Source: an uncultured Paracoccaceae bacterium
Lineage (GTDB): Bacteria > Pseudomonadota > Alphaproteobacteria > Rhodobacterales > Rhodobacteraceae
Reading direction: 5' to 3'
Assembly (NCBI GenBank): GCA_958439195.1
Contig: OY288150.1
Location: forward strand, 62,001 to 126,000
DNA: 64,000 bases
Each line of letters begins with the position of its first letter. The first letter of the stretch is position 1. The notes beneath the pieces are model-generated. The model was not told the origin of the DNA. It saw only the letters and a program-made list of their open reading frames with translations, and ran no database searches. The position numbers were made by a program, and so were the translations under genes. This document shows, one piece after another, positions 34,530 to 41,460 of this stretch.

Positions 34530-35259
34530 GCTTGGCCCTCTCGTCCTGAGACTCCGGTATGCGTCTGCCGCCGATGGTTTTCAGGTAAGCGGCAAGTCGC
34601 AGTCCCAGGACCAAGACCACCAGTCCGACGAACCAATACTGCAGGGGGTTAGGCTCGGGCGTCGCCCGGTGAAAGCTGAGGAAGTGCATGAACAGGAAGT
34701 AGGCGACATGCGCTACAGACAGCCACCAGAGCGGCAGGACACCCATTTGCAGAAACTTCCAGCCGGAAACGCCCAGGCGGCGCATTGCGACATCGCTTGA
34801 GGTTGAGGCCAGGAGGATCGCGAGGAGCAAGGCGGCGATCCCGATTGCGTTGGCCAGACCAAAGCCATGTTGAAACATGACATAGCTGAGGAGTTCGGGA
34901 TTCCATTCGAAGCCGAAGAGCCGCATCAGGTCCCATTCGACCCAGCCGACAAGAATGATTCCAGCATGCGCAAGCGCCAGAAGGCAGCCGTAGATCCCCG
35001 ACTCGCGGCGGTAGGTCAGCACCAACACTGCGGGTCTGAGGAGCCGGGCCAGAGGCCCCAGGCCCATCGAAAGCGCAACCAGCACCAGCGAGGCGTCGGC
35101 AAGTGCCCGGTTCCAGCGGTGCATCGGACTCCACTCGCCATGGATGGCCGCAAAAATCAGAACGAGGCCAGCAGAGAGGAGGGCCATCAGCCCGTGCCGC
35201 AGAAGCACATTCCGGCTCAGCCGTCGGAACATTGGGTCATGGACCGTGACTGTCTTCAT
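34516..35259 (-). CDS. Ferric-reductase-like transmembrane protein
   Basis: 247 residues, about six helices, resembling the ferric-reductase/MsrQ heme-b domain. Candidate heme His in LLALAHAGIILVGW, MFQHGFGLAN, LSVAHVAYFLFMHF. No flavin or NAD domain, so it needs an electron partner. MsrQ homologues feed periplasmic methionine-sulfoxide reductase, but msrP is absent here. Overlaps both PBP2 and the upstream gene. Confidence 0.82.
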   Translation of the reverse strand: MKTVTVHDPMFRRLSRNVLLRHGLMALLSAGLVLIFAAIHGEWSPMHRWNRALADASLVLVALSMGLGPLARLLRPAVLVLTYRRESGIYGCLLALAHAGIILVGWVEWDLMRLFGFEWNPELLSYVMFQHGFGLANAIGIAALLLAILLASTSSDVAMRRLGVSGWKFLQMGVLPLWWLSVAHVAYFLFMHFLSFHRATPEPNPLQYWFVGLVVLVLGLRLAAYLKTIGGRRIPESQDERAKHAPI

Positions 35260-35747
35260 TTCACGTCACCCCGATCAAGGCCCCGCGGTCCCTGCACGTT
35301 CCTGTTGCCAGTGCGGACAGCGCGAAACCGGCGCCACGTTGTCAACGCGGCGATGCCCATGATGAAGAGCCCGGCAGTCGCAAGCCACGGCCGGAGCGGA
35401 TCAAACCAGGCAAGAAGCGCGGGTCCACCGAAGACCAGCATGAGCACCTTGTTGCAGGTTGGGCAGGCGATTCCGAGAAAGCTGGCAAGCCCACCCGTCC
35501 CGGAAGCGCGCAAGTTGCACTGAGGGACCCACATCGCCGCTGTCACACCTCCGAGGAAGGCCGTCAGAACGGTCGCGACGAACTCCCAAGGCCCGACTGG
35601 AGTCATCCGGACAAAAAGCGGGTTCGCCCATACGGCAGTGACCGTGCCGAGGACCACAAACAGGGTGATGCCAACAGCCAGGCCGCGCAGGTTGCGGCGA
35701 AGGCTGTCATCATTCAGAAAAGTTGCCGGACCCGGGTTATCGCGCAT
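35256..35747 (-). CDS. Membrane protein with CPTC motif, unknown function
   Basis: 163 residues, about four helices. A CPTCNKVLML pair at the start of one helix suggests a redox or metal site. VPQCNLRAS holds a third Cys. Start ATG 35747 lies within the 3' end of the FixH-like gene, overlapping it by 11 bases. Unassigned, but its place in a cytochrome/PBP2 operon suggests electron transfer or copper handling in the membrane (inference). Confidence 0.7.
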   Translation of the reverse strand: MRDNPGPATFLNDDSLRRNLRGLAVGITLFVVLGTVTAVWANPLFVRMTPVGPWEFVATVLTAFLGGVTAAMWVPQCNLRASGTGGLASFLGIACPTCNKVLMLVFGGPALLAWFDPLRPWLATAGLFIMGIAALTTWRRFRAVRTGNRNVQGPRGLDRGDVK

Positions 35748-36165
35748 CAAACTCGACCTCTGCAAACTCTTCACCAAAGCCCACACTGACGACCCAACGA
35801 CCGGCCATCGGCAGCTCCACGTCGGCGCGCCAGACGCCTGCCTCGACCAGCTGAAGCGGCGGCGCTATGCCGTCCATGTGCATGTCGACCATCGCAAAGT
35901 TCACAACTGGCCGCATGCCGGCAGCTGCGCCGGCGTCAGTATCGGGCATGAACTGGATTTCGACCCGAACGTCACGACCACCGAGCGCATAGACCTGGAC
36001 GTCCATCCGTCCGTCCGAAAACGCTTCAGACACTTCGGCTGTCACCGATGGATCAGCGGAGATCGTGTCGCGCGGATCGAGGGTCCAGACGGTCGTCCAG
36101 ATGAAGACACCGACGAAGACGGCAACGCCCAAGGCGAGAATGAGGGCAAGCGCTCTAGTTCCCAT
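35737..36165 (-). CDS. FixH/YtkA-like membrane-anchored protein
   Basis: 142 residues. Single N-terminal helix (ALALILALGVAVFVGVFIW) and a periplasmic beta domain with NFAMVDMHMDGIAPPLQL and GRWVVSVGF, resembling FixH/YtkA-like proteins that assist copper oxidase assembly. Start ATG 36165 overlaps the di-heme cytochrome gene by 11 bases. An upstream Met at 36276 would add a non-homologous basic leader. Confidence 0.7.
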   Translation of the reverse strand: MGTRALALILALGVAVFVGVFIWTTVWTLDPRDTISADPSVTAEVSEAFSDGRMDVQVYALGGRDVRVEIQFMPDTDAGAAAGMRPVVNFAMVDMHMDGIAPPLQLVEAGVWRADVELPMAGRWVVSVGFGEEFAEVEFDAR

Positions 36166-37138
36166 TTCCCATATCCATCTGTGAATGATCCATTCCAGCC
36201 ATCGGGGTCTCGATCGGCGTCGGTGCGGGCGCAGGAATGTCGCCCGTGCCTTCGGGGTCGAGGAGATAGGTGGCAATGGCCTCGCGGTCGGCAGCGCTCA
36301 GGAAAGACGTGCCCTCAGCGACGACCTCGGCCATGCTGCCGCCGAAAGCATCCCCGTTGGGCAGAATCCCCGACTGAAGCGCGTAAGCCAGGTCCGCAAC
36401 GCCCCAACCTTTTGCGAGGAGAACGTCGCTCAGAATTGGCGGTGCTTTGCTGCCCCCTGGAAGGCTATCGTTCCCGGCAAAGCGGGCACCGTCATCAAGG
36501 CCCCCTGCCAGGGTCCGGCCCGTGTGACAGGCAGCGCAATGTGCAGCCCCCTCGACCAGTTGCCGTCCGCGGTTCCACGGGGAAGACGTGCCCATAAGTG
36601 CGTCCGTCTCGGGCGTATCAAGGTAGGCCGCGCGCCAGAGTTTCAGTCCCGATCTGAAACTGAAGGGAAAGCCGACGTCGTGGGGTGGGGCTGCAACGCC
36701 AACAGCCGGGACGGTGCGGAACGCCTCCCAGAGGTCGGCAATGTCCTGATCGGTAAAACCGGCGTAGAAAGAGTAGGTGAAAACCGGGTAGTAGGGGTCG
36801 CCGTCGGGCGACACCCCTTGGCGCACGGCCTTGGCGAAATCCTGCACAGTCCATTGCCCGATCCCGGCCTCCCGATGCGGTGTGATGTTCGGTGGCACGA
36901 AGGTGCCGAAGGGCGTGTCAAGAGGCGCACCTCCCGCGAGCGCCAGTCCTTTGGCGGCTGAGCTGGTATGGCAGGACACGCAGCCACTTGCGCGCGCGAG
37001 ATAGGCCCCACGTTCGGCATCGCCGGAAGGGAAGCTCGCGGGCTCGACCTCCCCGATCGGCCACAGTGCCAACACCCCGGCACCGATACCTGCCACGATG
37101 GCTGGGAAGACAAAGGAAAGCCGGATCAAACCTCGCAT
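36155..37138 (-). CDS. Di-heme cytochrome c with Met/His tail
   Basis: 327 residues, N-terminal signal/anchor (LSFVFPAIVAGIGAGVLALW). Two heme sites: GCVSCHTSS near residue 50 and CAACHTGRT near 195, as in di-heme membrane-linked cytochromes. The extreme C-terminus carries MAGMDHSQMDM, a copper-type Met/His motif unusual on a cytochrome. Start ATG 37138 is 2 bases after the cytochrome c'-like stop. Confidence 0.9.
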   Translation of the reverse strand: MRGLIRLSFVFPAIVAGIGAGVLALWPIGEVEPASFPSGDAERGAYLARASGCVSCHTSSAAKGLALAGGAPLDTPFGTFVPPNITPHREAGIGQWTVQDFAKAVRQGVSPDGDPYYPVFTYSFYAGFTDQDIADLWEAFRTVPAVGVAAPPHDVGFPFSFRSGLKLWRAAYLDTPETDALMGTSSPWNRGRQLVEGAAHCAACHTGRTLAGGLDDGARFAGNDSLPGGSKAPPILSDVLLAKGWGVADLAYALQSGILPNGDAFGGSMAEVVAEGTSFLSAADREAIATYLLDPEGTGDIPAPAPTPIETPMAGMDHSQMDMGNGN

Positions 37139-37140
37139 GG

Positions 37141-37782
37141 TCAGTTCCGGCCCGCACGAAACTGCGCATGACAGGAAGAGCATGTCGCGCTGATCCGGTT
37201 GAAGAGGTCGTCCGCCGCCAGTGTCGTCAGATCGAGCTCCAAAATTGTCGGGTCGGATGTCCCTCGTGTCACCGCGATCTTTTCCGAAGCCGCTCCGTAT
37301 CCCATCAATTCCGCGACCGTGAAGCCCGTTGGTTGCGATGTTCCGGTCATGTCCATGCCCGAGTGATCCATGCCAGCCATCTCGTCTGCTGGCGAACTCG
37401 CGGGCTCGAGGCCGTTCGGGGCAGCTTCAGCCAAGGCATCAGCATAGGCCTTCAGCTCTTCGGAGAGGGCCGCGAACTCCTGCCAATCGGCCCAGATTTC
37501 CGGCTTGGCATAGGTGACGCCTTCAAGGCTGTTTTCAGGGAAGAGCGACAGCATCGTCCCGCCCGCATGACTTGCAATGACGCTGGCGCCTTCAGACACA
37601 ATGAAGGTGTCGTAGGGCACGGTGCCCTGCATCATCGGTGCCAATTCCGCGATGGTGTCGCGCATTGCCGTCATTCCGTTCATTCGGTCCAGGACGACGC
37701 CCGTCGCCCCCGTATGTGCCAGTGCCACTGCCGCGACGGCGGAAGCGGCAAGCGCGATCGCGCCAGTCCATTGAGATTTCAT
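37141..37782 (-). CDS. Cytochrome c'-like protein with Met/His insert
   Basis: 213 residues. Signal peptide, helical body, and one C-terminal heme motif CSSCHAQFR, the placement typical of class II cytochromes c'. An insert near residue 145 reads MAGMDHSGMDM, matching motifs in the oxidases and copper ATPase here, so it may bind copper. ATG 37782 chosen. An upstream ATG at 37818 adds a basic stretch. First gene of the coupled cytochrome-FRD-PBP2 operon. Confidence 0.88.
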   Translation of the reverse strand: MKSQWTGAIALAASAVAAVALAHTGATGVVLDRMNGMTAMRDTIAELAPMMQGTVPYDTFIVSEGASVIASHAGGTMLSLFPENSLEGVTYAKPEIWADWQEFAALSEELKAYADALAEAAPNGLEPASSPADEMAGMDHSGMDMTGTSQPTGFTVAELMGYGAASEKIAVTRGTSDPTILELDLTTLAADDLFNRISATCSSCHAQFRAGRN

Positions 37783-37926
37783 CTGCCTGACTGCCCTTGG
37801 TTTTTTGTTGTTGCTCATTGGCTGCGCCCTGCCGGTCAGGCGGGTCGCACCTTGGGACGAATTCTGGAGTCAGGCTGAGAAAGGGTCGAACCTGAGCAAG
37901 TCTTTCAAACCGGCTCTTCTGGTCAT

Positions 37927-37954
37927 CGAACAATCGTTCGGCCTGACTGTCAGG
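37927..37954. repeat. Two short palindromes upstream of the cytochrome operon
   Basis: CGAACAATCGTTCG (37927-37940) and CCTGACTGTCAGG (37942-37954), both perfect dyads (the first with a 4-base centre), lie side by side about 145 bases before the cytochrome c'-like start. They may be operators or a hairpin. The second overlaps the 3' end of the small exported gene. Confidence 0.35.
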
Positions 37955-38324
37955 TCAGGGTTCGCGGGGGAGGAAGTGTGATGGCCGGGCCGCCAAAACG
38001 GCGTTGCGACTGCTCAGCGTCGGGCTGAAGCACAGCAGGAACGGCCTTGGGCTGTATCGCTGCCAGAGCATCCGGCAAAACGAACGCTGTGCAAGTGACG
38101 CCGGGATGACAGGCAGGCGTTACCGAAGATTGCTGTTCGGGAGTATCTGCAGCCTCGACGGTGAGGCCGGAATGATGCTCTTTGCCAGACGCTGCTTCTG
38201 CAGATTGTGCCAACACCAAGCCCATGACCAGAGCGACAGTCAGAAGCCACATCGACGCGAAACGCAACAACCTGCGTACAAGCAGGTTTTGCGGGAAGGT
38301 CAATGGGTATGCTGTCGCTCTCAT
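37950..38324 (-). CDS. Small exported Cys protein with PPP-R tail (second)
   Basis: 124 residues. Basic leader and signal helix (MWLLTVALVMGLVLAQSAEA), His pair KEHHSGLT, Cys pair PACHPGVTC and a tail GGPAITLPPPRTLT. Starts 4 bases after the L,D-transpeptidase stop, so cotranscribed with it. Layout matches proteins at 28869-29225 and 39072-39374. No known function. Confidence 0.65.
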   Translation of the reverse strand: MRATAYPLTFPQNLLVRRLLRFASMWLLTVALVMGLVLAQSAEAASGKEHHSGLTVEAADTPEQQSSVTPACHPGVTCTAFVLPDALAAIQPKAVPAVLQPDAEQSQRRFGGPAITLPPPRTLT

Positions 38325-38328
38325 CTGT

Positions 38329-38889
38329 TCAGATCAGCTTGACTTTCGTTCCGACCGGCGTGCGATTGAACACTTCTTCGATGTGCTCATTGTAAAGCCC
38401 GATACAGCCGTTCGACGAGCGGCGACCGATCTTGCGCGTATCGTGGGTACCATGAATTCGGTAGTACTGCCACGAGAGATACAGGGCGCGGGTGCCAAGC
38501 GGATTGGTTGGATCGCCTCCTGGCACAAAGGCTGGCCACTCCGGGTTGCGCTCCCGCATCGAGGGTGTCGGAGCCCAGCTCGGGTTTTCCCGCTTCTCGA
38601 CGACCTCGGTATATCCCCGCCGGGTCAGTTCATCCGACAGCGGAACCGAAGTGGGGTAGAGAAACATCTGACCGTCGCTCGTCCAGTGCTGGAGAACCTT
38701 GGCTGTGGTGTCAGAGATGATAACCCCCACCCCAAGCGAGTCGAAGTGGTCCTGCCACTCATGGGTACGGAACGCCGAGATATTGTTTCGGACGGGCCCT
38801 TGGTTATCCTCGGTTGCGAAGGCTGCCCGGCCCGTCAGGAAGGGCGCGGCAAGGGCTCCGGCAACGAAAAGTCGTCGACTGAATCGCAT
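38329..38889 (-). CDS. L,D-transpeptidase (second)
   Basis: 186 residues, exported (Tat-type leader FSRRLFVAGALAAPFL). Catalytic HGTHDTRKIG then SSNGCIGLYN. Close relative of the enzyme at 20692-21285. Start ATG 38889 after GAGGAG. An upstream frame to 38928 adds a poor leader. Followed by a small Cys protein, and preceded by a possible CueR-like box. Confidence 0.93.
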   Translation of the reverse strand: MRFSRRLFVAGALAAPFLTGRAAFATEDNQGPVRNNISAFRTHEWQDHFDSLGVGVIISDTTAKVLQHWTSDGQMFLYPTSVPLSDELTRRGYTEVVEKRENPSWAPTPSMRERNPEWPAFVPGGDPTNPLGTRALYLSWQYYRIHGTHDTRKIGRRSSNGCIGLYNEHIEEVFNRTPVGTKVKLI

Positions 38890-38918
38890 GGTCTGCTCCT
38901 CTTTTTTGTAGCTCTTGC

Positions 38919-38943
38919 CGGGTTCCAACGTGGGAAGGTCAAA
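38919..38943 (-). promoter_or_regulatory. Possible CueR-like box before the L,D-transpeptidase gene
   Basis: On the minus strand TTGACC (38943-38938) is followed by TTCCCACGTTGGAACCC. The left half ACCTTCC fits CueR operators well. The right half GGAACC is imperfect, the gap is 6 instead of 7 bases and the -10 is poor. Tentative. Confidence 0.35.
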
Positions 38944-39071
38944 TCGCTTCGCGTCGTACAGGGGTCACAAAGAGGTGAAGCCGTGGCGCTTTCGCCGATT
39001 TTGTTGGGAAATTCTCTGCTCACTTCGATGTGAACACCTCTCCCATACACCAAGAGCGCTATTCTGCGACC

Positions 39072-39374
39072 ATGCGTAAGTTTGCGAACATCTTGTGCGG
39101 TTTTTGCTTGCTCGTCGCCCTTCTATGGGCGGCGCTTCCTGATCACGCATCCCACGGCGCGCATGCAGATCATGCTCAAACCGCAGCTGTGGACCAGGAC
39201 GCCCTTTGCAGCGACGAATCAGGCCATGCCTCCTGCCAGCTTGTCGCAACTGCCACCTTGTCATTTTTCGAGGTGGCACCGTCTGCCAAGTCCGCGCAGT
39301 TCGTGATCACGCCGGTCTCGGCTTCGAGCCGAGCCTTTGCCCCCCGACGCCCACCTCCGCGAACCTTCTTCTGA
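39072..39374 (+). CDS. Small exported Cys/His protein with PPP-R tail (third)
   Basis: 100 residues. Signal helix (ILCGFCLLVALLWAAL), His-rich stretch DHASHGAHADHAQ, Cys pair ALCSDESGHASC, and tail RRPPPRTFF. Precedes an L,D-transpeptidase by 38 bases. DUF2946-like in general form. Function unknown. Confidence 0.65.
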   Translation: MRKFANILCGFCLLVALLWAALPDHASHGAHADHAQTAAVDQDALCSDESGHASCQLVATATLSFFEVAPSAKSAQFVITPVSASSRAFAPRRPPPRTFF

Positions 39375-39412
39375 GTGAACCCTCGTCCTTCACGTTCCCC
39401 TCAGGAGTTCGC

Positions 39413-39976
39413 ATGATTTTCCGTCGATCCTTTCTCACCGGCGCAGCCGCCGCAACCCTGTCGATGCCAACTGTCCTTCGCGCCCATACCGAAGAACCCT
39501 TTGTCCTGGCCGACGAATTCCAACCTCGTGAGGTCCGAGTCCGAGAGCAACATGCCCCCGGTCAGATCCTGGTCTTCCCGCGAAGTTTCTTTCTCTATTA
39601 TGTTTTCGATTCCGAGCGTGCCGTCAGGTACGGTGTTGGCGTCGGCAAGGCCGGTCTGGCATTCAAGGGATCGGCAATCGTCGAACGAAAGGCCGAATGG
39701 CCGTCATGGCGCCCGACAAACGACATGATCCGCCGGAATCCCGATCGCTATGCCCAATTCGCCGATGGGGTGCCGGGCGGACCGGGCAACCCACTGGGCG
39801 CCCGAGCCCTCTACCTGTACCGCGACGGGCGCGACACGTACTACCGGATTCACGGCACGACAGAGCCCTGGTCGATTGGACAATCTGTGTCGAACGGCTG
39901 CATCAGGATGCTGAACGACCATGTGATCCAACTCTACGAGCAGGTACCCGTCGGAACACCGGTGACAGTCCTGTGA
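39413..39976 (+). CDS. L,D-transpeptidase (third, diverged)
   Basis: 187 residues. Leader (FRRSFLTGAAAATLSM), catalytic HGTTEPWSIG then SVSNGCIRMLND. Distinct from the other two, so a different branch of the family. ATG 39413 follows AGGAG. Overlaps the downstream DsbA-like gene by 4 bases (GTGA), indicating joint production of wall cross-linker and thiol enzyme. Confidence 0.92.
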   Translation: MIFRRSFLTGAAAATLSMPTVLRAHTEEPFVLADEFQPREVRVREQHAPGQILVFPRSFFLYYVFDSERAVRYGVGVGKAGLAFKGSAIVERKAEWPSWRPTNDMIRRNPDRYAQFADGVPGGPGNPLGARALYLYRDGRDTYYRIHGTTEPWSIGQSVSNGCIRMLNDHVIQLYEQVPVGTPVTVL

Positions 39977-40740
39977 CGATCCGGCGTCGTGATCTCTTTG
40001 TAGTGGGGGGCATCATTGCCGTGATCTATGGACTGCGGGCCTTGCCTTGGGACCGGCTTGGCGGACGCGGGCTTTCCTATGTCGACATCGAGGGTGTGCC
40101 GCCATTTCGTCGACTGGAGCTGCCCGGTCAGACCTCCACGGCAAACATCGCACTTGTCGGTCTCGATGGGCCACTACCTGAAGCGGGAGCACGCAGGGCG
40201 CGCATGGAGACCCTGCGCACCGACCCATGTCCGGCCTTATTTGGGAACAGCGCCTCCAATTCTGAGGTTCCCATCGCCTACTTCAGCGAGTTTCGTTGTC
40301 CGTTCTGCCGTGCTCTCGAGCGAGATCTTGAAAGCCTACTGGCCGAGGACCCAGCGACATTCCGGCTCGTGCAACACGAACTTCCGATCTTCGGGCCGCC
40401 GTCTGAGCTGGCCGCCCGGGCATCCGTTGCCGCCGCACGTCAGGGCAAGCAACAGGAGCTTCGCCGCCGCTTCATGCGGACACCGATGGTTGCGGAAGAG
40501 GCCTCGGTACGTCGTGTTGCGGAGTCCCTTGATCTGGATGTCGAGCAGCTCTTAATCGACATGTCCTCCGCCGGGGTCCAGGCCGAACTCGACCGAACAC
40601 GCGCACTTGCCGATCTCTTCGGGTTCATCGGCACCCCAGGTCTGGTGATCGGACGGACCGTGCTCAGCGGTGCGGTTCCCCTTTCCCTCCTCCGACAGAT
40701 TGCGGAAGAAGAGAAGGCCGAACCATTTCCGGTCTGTTGA
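39973..40740 (+). CDS. DsbA-like thiol oxidoreductase (third), coupled to an L,D-transpeptidase
   Basis: 255 residues from a GTG start. N-terminal anchor helix (LFVVGGIIAVIYGL), then thioredoxin fold with RCPFCRALER near residue 114 and cis-Pro in FIGTPGLVIG near 220. L,D-transpeptidases depend on an active-site Cys, so a co-produced thiol enzyme could protect it (inference). Confidence 0.87.
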   Translation: MTIRRRDLFVVGGIIAVIYGLRALPWDRLGGRGLSYVDIEGVPPFRRLELPGQTSTANIALVGLDGPLPEAGARRARMETLRTDPCPALFGNSASNSEVPIAYFSEFRCPFCRALERDLESLLAEDPATFRLVQHELPIFGPPSELAARASVAAARQGKQQELRRRFMRTPMVAEEASVRRVAESLDLDVEQLLIDMSSAGVQAELDRTRALADLFGFIGTPGLVIGRTVLSGAVPLSLLRQIAEEEKAEPFPVC

Positions 40741-40744
40741 TGCG

Positions 40745-41332
40745 ATGAACACACCAACTCATATGCTGATCGGGGCCGCTGTCTTTGCGCGGCCCGTCGT
40801 GCCGTCCACTCTGGTAGCGGCCATACTGGGCGGGCTCGCTCCTGATGTTCCGATGTTTGCGTTGGTCCTATTTTCGACACGCCTGGTCGGAATTCCGCAG
40901 CATGAAGTCTTTGGAGACCTCTTCTACTCGCACTCATGGCAGGCCGTCTTTGCCGTTGATCACAGCTTTTTCGTCTGGGGCCTGCTTCTTGCTCTTGGAC
41001 ACTGGCGACTTCACCTCATTCTCACCGCCTTTGCAGGAGCCGGCTTTTTGCATGCGGCCACCGACTTCGTCACCCATCATGACGATGCCCGCCGCCAATT
41101 CTGGCCCGTGTCGGACTGGGTATTCCGCAGTCCGGTCAGCTACTGGGACCCGAACTATTACGGCGGTATCATCGGCGTGGTGGAACTTGGGCTGGTTCTG
41201 TTCGCCACTGCCTTTCTCTGCTGGCGGCACCGAAAACTCTGGCAGCGCGTCGTGATCGTCATTTTGGCCGCTGTGATCGTCGTACCCGTGATAGTTACAG
41301 GTGGCTTCCACGGACTTCACGGCATGGGCTGA
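40745..41332 (+). CDS. Membrane protein, YdjM/metal-dependent-hydrolase-like
   Basis: 195 residues, several helices, with the N-terminal NTPTHMLIGAAVF and internal DHSFFVWG, FLHAATDFVTHHDDARR that recall the YdjM/LexA-regulated membrane hydrolase-like family with its His/Asp pattern. Starts 4 bases after the DsbA-like stop. Enzyme activity unproven. Confidence 0.75.
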   Translation: MNTPTHMLIGAAVFARPVVPSTLVAAILGGLAPDVPMFALVLFSTRLVGIPQHEVFGDLFYSHSWQAVFAVDHSFFVWGLLLALGHWRLHLILTAFAGAGFLHAATDFVTHHDDARRQFWPVSDWVFRSPVSYWDPNYYGGIIGVVELGLVLFATAFLCWRHRKLWQRVVIVILAAVIVVPVIVTGGFHGLHGMG

Positions 41333-41460
41333 AAGAGCGCACCGCAGCGTGCTTCAGGTTCCCGCTCGGCATGGCTTGCATGGCCATTCAGGATTGATCG
41401 CGCCTCCCCTAGCAGCTTACTGAAAAGCACGCTTGGTCTTGCTAGGCGCTCAATATCGCC

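Noticed and set aside
37927..37954. Paired palindromes as a terminator for the small exported gene
   Set aside because: No T-run follows on the transcribed strand. Kept only as a possible operator or hairpin.
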